Of a stretch of DNA of 64,000 nt, positions 15,809 to 25,140 are shown piece after piece; position 1 is the first letter of the stretch, and each line of letters opens with the position of its first letter. This DNA comes from Mesorhizobium sp. B2-8-5 (GTDB lineage Bacteria; Pseudomonadota; Alphaproteobacteria; Rhizobiales; Rhizobiaceae): NCBI RefSeq assembly GCF_006440675.2, contig NZ_CP083951.1:4497501-4561500 (forward strand). Reading direction: 5' to 3'. The notes under the pieces were generated by a model. It was not told the origin of the DNA and made no database searches. It saw nothing but the letters and a program-made list of their open reading frames with translations. The translations under genes were made by a program, and so were the position numbers.

Positions 15809-18046
15809 TTACGCAGCCGACCGGCGTCCTGGCAATGGATCTCCCGGTTCGTGGCCGACCGGCGTGACCAGCGTCAGGTTGGGATAGCCGTTCTCGATCA
15901 GCTTCACCGCGGCCTGCGTCACCTGGTCGTCGGCCTCCAACATGGACAGGAAGACTTCGGTGCCGTCGCCGACAAGGCGGCCAATGCCTTGCGCGTCGGC
16001 CGGGCCGCACTCGACCACGACGAGATCATAGGCCGTGGTGAGCGACTGCATGATGATCGGCAGCCGGTCGGCGGCGCGCATGGCGCGGACAGGATCGGCG
16101 GTGCCGACCGGAATGACATGCGCATCCGAATAGAGATCGGGGTGGATGACGTCGCTGAACTGCGCTTCGGAAGCGAGCAGATTGGTGATGCCGGGGAAGA
16201 GGCTTGTGTCCAGCATCGGCCGCGACGCCGCGCCCGATGCGGTGAGATCGAGAAGCAGCACACGCAGGCCGGCATCCGATACTTCGCGCGCCACGAGCAC
16301 GGCGGACGCGGCCGCCTCGTCGCCTTCCGGCGACACGAAGATCGCGCGCGCGGCGCCGGAAGCGATCAGCTTCTCCGCGGCCTTGTCGACATCGATCTCG
16401 CCCAGCCTGGATTGCCTTGGCTCCGGGGCCGATTCGCTGGGCTCGGCCTGCTTGACAGCCGCAGCGCGAACCTCGGCCAACTCGTGCTCGGCCGGCCTCG
16501 GCAGTTCCGATTCGGCGATCGAATGCCCCGCCGCAGCTTCCTCGTAAGGCGCAAAGGCCCGACCTTCGCCATGTGCTTCGGCGACCATCGGTTCCACCCG
16601 GGTCGCGGGCATCGCCACCTGCTCGATATCGGCGAAGCGGGCGCCGGCGGCCGGACGCATGGCGCGGCCCGAGAACAGCTCGCCAAGCAGCGTGCCGATC
16701 GCCATCAGCAGCAGCGAAGCAGCGGCGGCGGCGCCGGTGATCGGCCCGATCTTCGGGAAATAGGGCTGGGACGGCACCTGGGCCTGCGCGATCAGGCTCG
16801 CCGCGACAGGCGAGTATCTGCGATCCTTGCGCGAAGCCACCGCATTGTAACTTGCCATATAGGATTCAAGCTGTTGGCGCTGAACATTCGCGTCGCGCTG
16901 CAAGGCGTCCAGTTGCACCTGCTGCTCGCCGGCACGCGCCGAGGCGGCTTTCAGCGTGTTGACGTCCGCGATCAGCTGATCCTCGCGGGCCTTGGCCGTC
17001 TGGGCCTGGGCCGACAGGCCGCGGATGATCTTTTGCGCCTCATTGCGAATCTGACCGTCGAGATCGGCCAGCTGCGATTTCAGCGCCCGGATGCGCGGAT
17101 GGTTGTCGAGCAGGGTCGTGGAAAGATCGGCGATGTTGGCCCTGAGCTCCACCTGGCGCTCGCGCAGGCGCTGGATCAGTTCGGAAGACAGGACTTCCGG
17201 CACGCTGTCCAGCAAACCGCCATTCTGCAGCGCCCGGCGCACGCTCTCGGCGCTCGCCTCGGCGGCGGCTCGGCTGGCGCGCACGCGCGACAACTCGCTC
17301 GACAGCTCAGAGAGCTGCTGCGTCGGAAGCACCGCATTGTTGCCGCCCATCAAGAGATCGGACTGCGCACGGAAGGCCGCGACCTTGGCCTCGGCGTCCT
17401 TGACGCGATTCTGCAGGTCGGCGATTTCCGGCGCCAGGAAGTCGGTGGCGGCGGCGTTCGATTCGAGCTTGGCGTCGCCCTTCGAAGCGATATAGGCGTT
17501 GGCGATGCCGTTCGCGATGTCGGCGGCGAGCTTGGGATCCTTCGAGGCGAACTCGATCGCGATCGCACGCGTCTTTTCAACGGCGTAGACATTGAGCTTG
17601 TCGTGCATGGCATTCAGCACGCGCTCTTCCGGCGGGATATCGAAGGGATCGCTTTTCAAGCCGACGAGCACAAGCACGCGCCCGAGCGACGACATTTTCA
17701 GCGTTTCGTCGAACTCCGGCAACTTGTCCAGGTTGAGCTTGGTCGCCACCTGCTTGAGGATGTCGGGCGAGGAAATGATCTGGACCTGAGTCGCAACGCC
17801 TTGCTCGTCGAGAATCGGTTTGTCGTCATCGTTGGTGCCCGGCGGCCGGGTGTATTCCGATTCGCGCGAGCCGATCTCCAGCTTGGCTGTCGCCTTATAG
17901 TAGGGCGTCGCGAGCCAGGCGAAGGCGAAGGCCAGCCCGGTGACCAGAAGCGTCACGAAGACAATGCGCAGCCAGTTCCTCGCCAGGCTGGCGAAGAGCT
18001 GTCTCAGATCGACATCGACGTCTGCGGCCGCGGACTGAACGGACAT
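15809..18046 (-). CDS. Wzc/ExoP-like polysaccharide co-polymerase with degenerate kinase domain
   Basis: A 745-residue inner-membrane protein. The N-terminus has the Wzz domain: DLRQLFASLARNWLRIVFVT as helix one, YKATAKLEI, then a long periplasmic coiled coil (about residues 180-410). A second helix near PYFPKIGPITGAAAAASLLL follows. The cytoplasmic half keeps the tyrosine-kinase-like fold (LRVLLLDLTASG, YDLVVVECGPAD). However, the Walker A position reads VSPEGDEAAASAVLVA without GK(S/T), and no C-terminal tyrosine cluster is present. It probably sets chain length but is unlikely to phosphorylate. It is divergent from the Wza-like gene. Confidence 0.85.
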   Translation of the reverse strand: MSVQSAAADVDVDLRQLFASLARNWLRIVFVTLLVTGLAFAFAWLATPYYKATAKLEIGSRESEYTRPPGTNDDDKPILDEQGVATQVQIISSPDILKQVATKLNLDKLPEFDETLKMSSLGRVLVLVGLKSDPFDIPPEERVLNAMHDKLNVYAVEKTRAIAIEFASKDPKLAADIANGIANAYIASKGDAKLESNAAATDFLAPEIADLQNRVKDAEAKVAAFRAQSDLLMGGNNAVLPTQQLSELSSELSRVRASRAAAEASAESVRRALQNGGLLDSVPEVLSSELIQRLRERQVELRANIADLSTTLLDNHPRIRALKSQLADLDGQIRNEAQKIIRGLSAQAQTAKAREDQLIADVNTLKAASARAGEQQVQLDALQRDANVQRQQLESYMASYNAVASRKDRRYSPVAASLIAQAQVPSQPYFPKIGPITGAAAAASLLLMAIGTLLGELFSGRAMRPAAGARFADIEQVAMPATRVEPMVAEAHGEGRAFAPYEEAAAGHSIAESELPRPAEHELAEVRAAAVKQAEPSESAPEPRQSRLGEIDVDKAAEKLIASGAARAIFVSPEGDEAAASAVLVAREVSDAGLRVLLLDLTASGAASRPMLDTSLFPGITNLLASEAQFSDVIHPDLYSDAHVIPVGTADPVRAMRAADRLPIIMQSLTTAYDLVVVECGPADAQGIGRLVGDGTEVFLSMLEADDQVTQAAVKLIENGYPNLTLVTPVGHEPGDPLPGRRSAA

Positions 18047-18308
18047 GCATCCTGCTCCGAACTTTGAGTCGAGGATGGACCGTAAACAACTATGGTAACT
18101 CACCCGTTAAGATCAGAATGAGCGCTTATTAGAGAGCACTCAAAGAAGATTGCGCGAAAGCAATAGAACAATTGAGCTTTTTGCCGATCTCCGCGCTCCC
18201 GGACCAAGCTCCTTTACCACCCATTAACCCTAACAGGATGATAACGGTCGCACTTTCCTGGGGTTGGCCGCGACTTGCGGCAAGAGCGATGAAGGTTCCT
18301 GGCCGGTC

Positions 18309-18872
18309 ATGAAAAGCACTGCTTCCCTCTTTCGCGCTTTGCTTGCCCTGTCGCTGCTGACCGGCTGTTCGAGCTACCGCCCGACACCCGCCGCCTTCCA
18401 TGAAGTGCTCGATCAGCCCTACCGACTCGGCGCCGGCGACCGCGTCCGTGTCACGGTGTTCGAGCAGGATGGGTTGAGCAACACCTACAGCGTCGACCAG
18501 TCCGGCTATCTCTCCTTCCCGCTGGTCGGCGCGGTGCCGGCGCGTGGCCACACCGCGCAGCAGTTGGAAAAGGCGATCGCCGACAAGCTGCGCCAAGGCT
18601 ATTTGCGCGATCCCGACGTTTCGGTCGAAATCGACCGCTACCGGCCGATCTTCGTCATGGGCGAAGTGGGTGCCGCCGGCCAGTATTCCTACGTGCCGGG
18701 ACTCACCGTGCAAAAGGCGGTCGCCATCGCCGGCGGCTTCACGCCGCGCGCCAATCAGGGGAGCGTCGACATCACCCGCGACATCAACGGCAAGGTGATG
18801 ACCGGTCGGGTTCTGACATCCGATCCGCTCCTGCCCGGCGACACCGTCTACGTCCGCGAACGCCTGTTCTGA
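18309..18872 (+). CDS. Wza-like polysaccharide export lipoprotein
   Basis: A 187-residue outer-membrane export protein. A lipoprotein signal ends in LLTGC, with the acylated Cys near residue 20. The polysaccharide export domain follows (YRLGAGDRVRVTVFEQDGLS, VDQSGYLSFPLVGAVPARG), then a SLBB-type block (IFVMGEVGAAGQYSYVPGLT, AVAIAGGFTPRA). It lacks the long C-terminal part of E. coli Wza, as usual for short rhizobial forms such as ExoF/PssN-like proteins. The 262-bp gap from the divergent co-polymerase gene contains the likely control region. Confidence 0.9.
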   Translation: MKSTASLFRALLALSLLTGCSSYRPTPAAFHEVLDQPYRLGAGDRVRVTVFEQDGLSNTYSVDQSGYLSFPLVGAVPARGHTAQQLEKAIADKLRQGYLRDPDVSVEIDRYRPIFVMGEVGAAGQYSYVPGLTVQKAVAIAGGFTPRANQGSVDITRDINGKVMTGRVLTSDPLLPGDTVYVRERLF

Positions 18873-18882
18873 AAAACCCGTC

Positions 18883-20013
18883 GTGGCGGTGAATCTCAGG
18901 ATCGTCCACTGCTTTCGCTCACCTGTCGGAGGAATCTTCCGGCACGTGCGCGACCTGACCGAGGCGCAGGTCGCCGCCGGCCATGCGGTGGGAATCGTCT
19001 GCGATTCGACCACCGGCGGCAACTATGAGGAGCGCTTGTTCGAGGCGATGAAGGACAGCCTCGCGCTCGGCGTCCATCGCACGCCGATGCAGCGTCATGT
19101 CGGGCCGGGCGACCTCGCCTCGGCCTGGCGTACCTATCGAATCATCCAGGAATTGCGGCCGGACGTGCTGCACGGGCACGGCGCCAAGGGTGGCGCCTAT
19201 GCCCGGCTGTTCGGCTCACTGTTGCGGGTATCAAGGTTTCGCGTTGCCCGCCTCTATTCGCCGCATGGCGGCTCCCTCCACTATGACGAAACGACGGCGA
19301 TGGGAAAGCTGTTCTTCGGCCTGGAGCGTTTCATGGCGCGCTTCACCGATTGCCTGCTGTTCGTTTCCGACTACGAGCGCAACACCTATCGCCGCAAGGT
19401 CGGCGAGCCGCCCATACCCAACACGCTTGTCTATAACGGCCTGCGCGCCACCGAATTCGAACCGGTGACGACGGCAGCGAATGCCGCCGATTTTCTGTAC
19501 ATCGGCATGATGCGCGACCTGAAGGGCCCGGATATCTTCATCGATGCGCTGGCTATGGCCGGCGACGAGCTCGGACGCCGCTTAAGCGCCGTGATGGTCG
19601 GCGACGGCGACGACCTGCCGCGCTACCACGCGCAAGTGGAGCGACTCGGCCTGAAAAGCCACGTCCGATTCCTGCCGCCCATGCCGGCGAGACAGGCTTT
19701 CGCTCTGGCCGAGTTGATTGTGGTGCCATCCCGCGCGGAGGCGATGCCCTATATCGTGCTCGAAGCTTTAGCCGCTGGCATGCCGATGATCGCGACCGCT
19801 GTCGGAGGCATTCCGGAAATTTTCGGCGAAGGCTCCCCTGCCCTGATCCGCCCCGACGCATCCCAGCTCGCCGCCAAAATGGGGGCGGCGCTCAGCGACT
19901 TTGACGGCTATCGAAAACTGATGCCGCAAGCCGATGAGCTGAAGGCCCGATTCGGTGCGGATGTCATGGCCGCCGATATCGAGAAGGCCTATTTCGCGGC
20001 ACTGAACAAATAG
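18883..20013 (+). CDS. Glycosyltransferase family 4 protein
   Basis: A 376-residue GT-B sugar transferase using a nucleotide sugar. Seen are the N-terminal acceptor-side block FRSPVGGIFRHVRDLTEAQ, HGHGAKGGAYARL, and the C-terminal donor site MVGDGDDLPRYHAQVE. The E-x7-E region reads PSRAEAMPYIVLEALAAGMP followed by ATAVGGIPEI. The start is a GTG ten bases after the export lipoprotein stop (a second GTG lies two codons later). It likely adds one residue of the exopolysaccharide repeat unit; the sugar is not readable. Confidence 0.88.
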   Translation: MAVNLRIVHCFRSPVGGIFRHVRDLTEAQVAAGHAVGIVCDSTTGGNYEERLFEAMKDSLALGVHRTPMQRHVGPGDLASAWRTYRIIQELRPDVLHGHGAKGGAYARLFGSLLRVSRFRVARLYSPHGGSLHYDETTAMGKLFFGLERFMARFTDCLLFVSDYERNTYRRKVGEPPIPNTLVYNGLRATEFEPVTTAANAADFLYIGMMRDLKGPDIFIDALAMAGDELGRRLSAVMVGDGDDLPRYHAQVERLGLKSHVRFLPPMPARQAFALAELIVVPSRAEAMPYIVLEALAAGMPMIATAVGGIPEIFGEGSPALIRPDASQLAAKMGAALSDFDGYRKLMPQADELKARFGADVMAADIEKAYFAALNK

Positions 20014-20109
20014 GCCGCGGGCCGCAACAACTCCAAAACCACCGGTTGTTTCAAGGCTTTCTTAGCTCTCTTTTGCTATGCAGTTGCGCGAAGCTCGCGG
20101 ACAGTTCCC

Positions 20110-21645
20110 ATGAATGAGATCGACCCCGCGCACCGCTTTTCCATGGATGCGGTGCGCAACTACGATGCTCCCGCCGATGGCGAAAAGCCTGGCGGCATCA
20201 ACGATGTGGCGCGCCAGGTCGCTTCGCAATACCGGCGTGATACCATGTCGCCGATCATGGTCAGCGGCGTGCTGCGCATGGTCGAGTTCGCGATGCTGTT
20301 CCTGTCTGGGCTCGGCGTCTATTTCTACTATGTCGGCTTCTTCAGCTATCTGGCCTGGCAGTATCCGTTGGCGATCGCGGCTACGTCGTTCCTGGCCGTG
20401 GTGCTGCTCGACGTGACCGATCGCTACCAGATCGCGGCGCTGATGCGCCCCCTCGCGAATTTCGGCCGCGTGCTGCTGGTCTGGGCAGGCAGCTTCGCGC
20501 TGATGGCGCTCACCGCCTTCGCCATCAAGGCGTCGGAAGACTATTCGCGCCTGTTGTTCGGCACCTGGTTCGCGGCCGGCTTCGCGCTGATCTTCGGCCT
20601 GAGACTCGTGATGTCCAGCCTCATCCGGCGCTGGGCGCGCGACGGCCGCATGGAGCGCCGCGCGCTCATCGTCGGCGGCGGCAAGGCGGCCGAGCAGCTG
20701 ATCCGCTCGGTCGAGAAGCAGCCCTACAACGACATCCGCATCTGCGGCATCTTCGACGACCGCAACGACAAGCGCTCGCCGCCGATCGTCGCCGGCTATC
20801 CGAAGCTCGGCACCATCTCCGAGCTCATCGAATTCGCCCGCATCGCGCGCATCGACATGCTGATCGTGTCGTTGCCACTGACCGCCGAATCGCGCGTCTT
20901 GCAGCTTCTGAAGAAACTCTGGGTGCTGCCGGTCGATATCCGGCTTTCGGCACATTCCAACGCGCTGCAGTTCCGGCCGCGCGCCTATTCCTATATCGGC
21001 TCGGTGCCGATGCTCGACATCTTCGACAAGCCGATCAACGACTGGGATTCGGTCGCTAAGCGCGCCTTCGACATCGTCTTTTCACTCATCGGGATCATCG
21101 TCTTCTCGCCGGTGATGCTCGTCACCGCGATCGCGATCAAGCTCGACAGCAAGGGTCCGGTGCTGTTCAAGCAGAAACGGCACGGCTTCAACAACGAGAT
21201 CATCGAAGTCTACAAGTTCCGCTCGATGTTCACCGACCGGTCCGATCCGACCGCCAAGCAGACAGTGACCAAAAACGATCCGCGCGTCACCCGCGTCGGC
21301 CGCTTCATCCGCAAGACCTCGATCGACGAGCTGCCGCAGTTCTTCAACTCGCTGTTCGGCTCGCTGTCGCTGGTTGGGCCGCGCCCGCATGCCATCGCCG
21401 CGCAGTCGCACAACCTGCTCTACAACGAGGTGGTGGACGGCTACTTCGCCCGCCACAAGGTCAAGCCCGGCGTCACCGGTTGGGCGCAGATCAACGGATG
21501 GCGCGGCGAGATGGACACCAACGAAAAGATCCGCATGCGCACCGAATACGACCTCTATTACATCGAGAACTGGTCGATGCTGTTCGACCTGCGCATCCTG
21601 TTCCTGACGCCGATCCGCCTGCTCAACACGGAAAACGCCTATTGA
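20110..21645 (+). CDS. Undecaprenyl-phosphate sugar phosphotransferase (WcaJ/PssY type)
   Basis: Primes repeat-unit assembly by moving a sugar-1-phosphate onto undecaprenyl phosphate. The 511 residues have four N-terminal membrane segments (about residues 55-170), a Rossmann-like domain with ALIVGGGKAAEQLI, a fifth segment at AFDIVFSLIGIIVFSPVM, and the catalytic domain. That domain carries FKQKRHGFN, EVYKFRSM, KTSIDELPQFFNSLFGSLSL and KPGVTGWAQINGWRGE. The ending PIRLLNTENAY is typical. The last four bases overlap the next gene. Glucose or galactose is the usual sugar. Confidence 0.93.
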   Translation: MNEIDPAHRFSMDAVRNYDAPADGEKPGGINDVARQVASQYRRDTMSPIMVSGVLRMVEFAMLFLSGLGVYFYYVGFFSYLAWQYPLAIAATSFLAVVLLDVTDRYQIAALMRPLANFGRVLLVWAGSFALMALTAFAIKASEDYSRLLFGTWFAAGFALIFGLRLVMSSLIRRWARDGRMERRALIVGGGKAAEQLIRSVEKQPYNDIRICGIFDDRNDKRSPPIVAGYPKLGTISELIEFARIARIDMLIVSLPLTAESRVLQLLKKLWVLPVDIRLSAHSNALQFRPRAYSYIGSVPMLDIFDKPINDWDSVAKRAFDIVFSLIGIIVFSPVMLVTAIAIKLDSKGPVLFKQKRHGFNNEIIEVYKFRSMFTDRSDPTAKQTVTKNDPRVTRVGRFIRKTSIDELPQFFNSLFGSLSLVGPRPHAIAAQSHNLLYNEVVDGYFARHKVKPGVTGWAQINGWRGEMDTNEKIRMRTEYDLYYIENWSMLFDLRILFLTPIRLLNTENAY

Positions 21646-22982
21646 GCGCCATCGCCAGTGAATTGCCGCCACAGGCTGTCAACCAGTTGCAGCCATCGGC
21701 AGTCAACCAGTTGCCGCCGCGGGCGGTCAACAACTTGCCGCCCTCGGCGGTCAACGCCAAGTTGATCTCGCTGATCGCATCGGCTGCGATCGGCGTCGGC
21801 ATCCTGCTTTCCGGCTTCGTCATCAGCGAGCCGGCGCCCTATGAAATCTACATGGCCGGGCTGATTGCGGTATGGGCGCTTTTCGGGCTTCGGATCTCGC
21901 GCGCGATCGTGCCCTTGCTGGTGCTTCTGGTGGCGATGAACATCGGCGGCATGATCGCCATGACGCAGATGGCCGACCTGGCCAACACGCCGCTCTATCT
22001 CGCCGTTTCGCTGTTTTTGGCCTTCAGCGCGGTGTTCTTCGCCTCGGTGACCTCGGTCCAGCCCAGCCTCTACCGGCTTATCTTCATCGCCTATGTCGTC
22101 TCGGCGGTGGCGACGTCGCTGCTTGGCATTGCCGGCTATTTCCATGCCTTTCCCGGCGCGGAGATGTTCACCAAATACGACCGAGCGGCCGGCGCCTTCC
22201 AGGATCCGAACGTGTTCGGACCGTTCCTAGTGCTGCCCGGCACCTATCTGCTCTATCTGCTGCTCACCGGCCCGGTGTCGCGGATGCCGCTCCTGGCGGT
22301 GCCGCTGCTCATCATCAGCGCCGGCATCTTCTTCTCCTTCTCGCGCGGTGCCTGGGGCATGTTCGCCGTGTCGGCGGTGCTGCTCACCGCATGCCTCTTC
22401 CTGCAGAGCGCCAGCGGCAGGTTCCGGCTGCGGGTCGTGGTGATGACGATCGCGGCCGTGGCGCTGCTGGTCATCGCCTTCATCGTCATCCTGCAGTTGC
22501 CCGGCGTGTCGGACATGTTCACGCAGCGCGCGCAACTCGAGCAGAGTTACGACACGGCGCGGCTTGGCCGCTTCGCCCGCTATTCGATCGGCTTCCAGCT
22601 GGCGATGGAGCACCCGTTCGGCATCGGCCCGCTGGTCTTCGGCACGATCTATGGCGAGGACACGCACGACATCTGGCTGAAGGCGTTGATGGATTACGGC
22701 TGGCTCGGCTTCGTCTCGTTCCTGACATTGACGCTATGGACGATCGGGGCCGGATTCCGCATCCTTCTACGCGACCGGCCGTGGCAGCCTTATCTGCTTT
22801 GCGCCTATGTCGCCTATCTCGGCAATATCGGGCTCGGCACCTTCATCGACATCGACCACTGGCGCCATCTCTACCTGTTGCTCGGATTGATCTGGGGCGC
22901 GATCGCGCTAGAGTACCGGCACCAGCGGGAATTGCGGCTGGCGCGACCTGAACCCCTCCTTGCAATTTCAGCTGCGCGATAG
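21642..22982 (+). CDS. O-antigen ligase / Wzy polymerase family membrane protein
   Basis: A 446-residue multi-span protein, presumably the polymerase that joins lipid-linked repeat units. It has about eleven hydrophobic segments, a periplasmic loop with DRAAGAFQDPNVFGPFLVL, and the late signature GEDTHDIWLKALMDYGWLG. No ATG fits: the best start is a TTG whose last two bases begin the TGA of the preceding gene, so translation is coupled. The first 38 residues hold four copies of an 8-residue unit (see the repeat at 21660). No Wzx flippase is seen in the cluster. Confidence 0.8.
   Translation: MSAIASELPPQAVNQLQPSAVNQLPPRAVNNLPPSAVNAKLISLIASAAIGVGILLSGFVISEPAPYEIYMAGLIAVWALFGLRISRAIVPLLVLLVAMNIGGMIAMTQMADLANTPLYLAVSLFLAFSAVFFASVTSVQPSLYRLIFIAYVVSAVATSLLGIAGYFHAFPGAEMFTKYDRAAGAFQDPNVFGPFLVLPGTYLLYLLLTGPVSRMPLLAVPLLIISAGIFFSFSRGAWGMFAVSAVLLTACLFLQSASGRFRLRVVVMTIAAVALLVIAFIVILQLPGVSDMFTQRAQLEQSYDTARLGRFARYSIGFQLAMEHPFGIGPLVFGTIYGEDTHDIWLKALMDYGWLGFVSFLTLTLWTIGAGFRILLRDRPWQPYLLCAYVAYLGNIGLGTFIDIDHWRHLYLLLGLIWGAIALEYRHQRELRLARPEPLLAISAAR
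21660..21755 (+). repeat. Four tandem 24-bp units in the polymerase N-terminus
   Basis: Four consecutive 24-base units (21660, 21684, 21708, 21732) encode variants of (E/Q/N)-L-(P/Q)-P-x-A-V-N. They differ mainly at third positions and one variable codon. They precede the first membrane helix. Because each unit is eight codons, gain or loss of units keeps frame. Confidence 0.88.
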
Positions 22983-22995
22983 GCTTCGAATTCGG

Positions 22996-23024
22996 TTGAC
23001 CCGCACCGCCTTATCACGATACAT
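22996..23024 (+). promoter_or_regulatory. Promoter of tRNA-Pro
   Basis: TTGACC (22996-23001) followed after 17 bases by ATACAT (23019-23024) lies just upstream of the tRNA at 23037. Spacing and -35 sequence are good; the -10 is moderate. Confidence 0.5.
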
Positions 23025-23036
23025 CGCCACCCGGTC

Positions 23037-23113
<77 letters not shown>

Positions 23114-23174
23114 TTTTCCTTGAAATCCCCCACGAAGACGGCACGAATGTGCCAGGCGAGTTTATGCCTGCAGC

Positions 23175-24200
23175 CTAATCTGCATGCGCGGCCAGCATGC
23201 GGCGCGCGCTTTCTTCGTCGGTGATCAGGATGGTCGGCGCAATCAGGTTCATGGCACCGAGCAGCGCCTCGGTCTTCTCGGCGCCGCCGGAGGTGAGGAT
23301 GCGGATCGGCGCCTTACGCAGGCGATCGACATCCACCGACATCACATGGCTGTTGACCGGATGGTCGACCAGATCGCCATTGCGGTCGTAGAAATGGAAC
23401 AGAAGGTCGCCGACGGCGCCCCGCGCCAGCAGGGCCTCGCGGTCCGCTTCCTTGAGGAAGCCGCCGCGCGAGAAGGTGGTGGCCGAAGCGATGCCGCCGA
23501 CGCTCAGCAGAACGGCGTCGAGCGCGTCGGCCATTTCAAAAATCTCCTGCAGGCCGCAACGCTCGACCAGCGCGATCTTGGTCTCGACGCTGTCGACGAC
23601 GGCCGGCGTCGGCATCAGATAACCGTCGCCCTGGAATATCTGGGCAAAGCGCCAGGCGAACTCGGCCGGATTGACCCGGCGCGCGACGCCGACGCCGCCA
23701 AGCAGCGAAATCACGCTGAAATCAGTCAGCGATTTGGCGCTGATGAAGGGCAAGGTATGGAATAGCGTCACGCCCCAGCCGACGCCGACCCGCATGCCGG
23801 ATTTCATCGCGTCGGACAGGAACATGCCGGTCTTGGCGGCGATTGCCGGGATTGGATCGGCGTTGGGGTCTGTGAGCGGCGCGACCAGCGCCTGCTGCAG
23901 CCCAAAGGTCTTCTCCAGCGCCCGCTCCAGCCGCACGATCTCCAAAAGCTCGCTCTCGATGGTGATCTTCACCTCGTTGCGCGCCCTCGCCTCCGCCAGC
24001 ATGCGCACGATGGTGACGCGGCCGACGCCGAGCACGTCGGCAATCTCGTTTTGCGTCATCTGCTCGACAAAATACATCCAGGCGGCGCGGATCCTGAGGC
24101 GGTCGGTCCGGCTTTCGCTGACGACCTGCTCGGATGCCTCAGCCGCCGCCCTGCCGTTTTCGGATTCGCCCTGCCGCCGCCTGCCCAATTTCCCCTCCAA
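23175..24200 (-). CDS. SorC-family sugar-responsive transcriptional regulator
   Basis: A 341-residue regulator. An N-terminal HTH (LRIRAAWMYFVEQMTQNEIA then LGVGRVTIVRMLAEAR, about residues 35-75) is followed by the SorC/DeoR-type sugar-phosphate-binding domain (GVGWGVTLFHTLPFIS, VISLLGGVG, HVMSVDVDRLRKAPIRILTSGG). The best start is a TTG at 24200, because an in-frame stop lies upstream and no ATG precedes the HTH. It is near the sorbitol-type PTS and is the obvious candidate regulator, with a phosphorylated sugar alcohol as inducer. It is separated from that operon by one unrecognised gene. Confidence 0.88.
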   Translation of the reverse strand: MEGKLGRRRQGESENGRAAAEASEQVVSESRTDRLRIRAAWMYFVEQMTQNEIADVLGVGRVTIVRMLAEARARNEVKITIESELLEIVRLERALEKTFGLQQALVAPLTDPNADPIPAIAAKTGMFLSDAMKSGMRVGVGWGVTLFHTLPFISAKSLTDFSVISLLGGVGVARRVNPAEFAWRFAQIFQGDGYLMPTPAVVDSVETKIALVERCGLQEIFEMADALDAVLLSVGGIASATTFSRGGFLKEADREALLARGAVGDLLFHFYDRNGDLVDHPVNSHVMSVDVDRLRKAPIRILTSGGAEKTEALLGAMNLIAPTILITDEESARRMLAAHAD

Positions 24201-24340
24201 GCCCGGCGATGATGCTGCCTCGCCGATTCTGCATGCTGGTTAAATATTGCCTATTGATCTACCAATCGAGACGAACAATCTAGAGAGGGTGACTGGCGCC
24301 CCAAGCCCTGACCGGCTTCAGCGTTTCGAGGCAATTGGCG

Positions 24341-25123
24341 ATGCTGCGACAAATTTCCGAAGACGTCCGCGCCAACCTGAAGGACCGGCTTCGGGAACTG
24401 CGCGACGCGATCCGCCAGAACCGCCACGACAGCACCGGCGATACCTCGCACGACATCGCCGGCAATTTGCCGCCCTTCCCGGGCCGCAGCCTGCTTGGCC
24501 ATGCCGCAAGGGCCGTCGACGAGGCGCTGACGATCGCCGAATCCTTCGTTCCGCACTCCCGGCCGCTCAAGGTCGACGGCACGACCGTCAAAAGCCTGCG
24601 GACCTATTTCCCGCAAGGCGACGAAGACCGGCAGATCGGCGGCGAACGCCAGTTCAGGCGTGACATGTATTATCTGACCCGCGCGGTTCTCGCCGGCTAC
24701 GGCATCGACAATCCGCGCGTTCACGAGGCGGGCTTTTCCGCCGTGCACGCAGCGATGCGCAAGCGCCACGCCGATCTTCTGGCTGCCGCGACGGGCGACG
24801 CGGCATCCACGGATGAGGTCGCGGCGGCCTGCGCTGCTCTCCTCGTCGAATGCCTCAACCACCGTCCTGTTCAGCCTGGCGAGATCGGGACAGGCCCGGC
24901 GATAGCCGGCGACCGGTCTCTCGACATCAGATGCCTTGCGCCAGTGGTGCTTGCCTGCGGACTGGCGACCAAGGCCGACGGCACGCCCGAGCCCGACATT
25001 CTCGAGATCGCGGTGCTGGCGGCCGAAGTGCGGGAGGATCGCATCCGGCAGGCCTGCGCCCAGGCCAATGCCGTCCAGGAACTGACACCGGTTCTCGCCA
25101 CGCTGCTCGCGCATCTGACGTAA
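24341..25123 (+). CDS. Unrecognised protein next to the sorbitol PTS
   Basis: A 260-residue, largely helical, soluble-looking protein without signal peptide or clear motif. Features seen: a charged N-terminal helix (RANLKDRLRELRDAIRQNRH), a central block YFPQGDEDRQIGGERQFRRD, and Ala-rich helices after residue 150. GAGG lies nine bases before the ATG. It is divergent from the SorC gene (140 bp) and convergent with the HPr-Enzyme I gene (17 bp), so its position ties it to the sugar alcohol system. No function is assigned. Confidence 0.6.
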   Translation: MLRQISEDVRANLKDRLRELRDAIRQNRHDSTGDTSHDIAGNLPPFPGRSLLGHAARAVDEALTIAESFVPHSRPLKVDGTTVKSLRTYFPQGDEDRQIGGERQFRRDMYYLTRAVLAGYGIDNPRVHEAGFSAVHAAMRKRHADLLAAATGDAASTDEVAAACAALLVECLNHRPVQPGEIGTGPAIAGDRSLDIRCLAPVVLACGLATKADGTPEPDILEIAVLAAEVREDRIRQACAQANAVQELTPVLATLLAHLT

Positions 25124-25140
25124 CCCGCCGCGAGGATCCG

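Noticed and set aside
15851..18067. 738-residue open frame antisense to the Wzc/ExoP-like gene
   Set aside because: It mirrors a gene with clear Wzz and P-loop-like blocks; its translation is Arg/Asp/His-rich without motifs, as expected of a GC-rich shadow frame.
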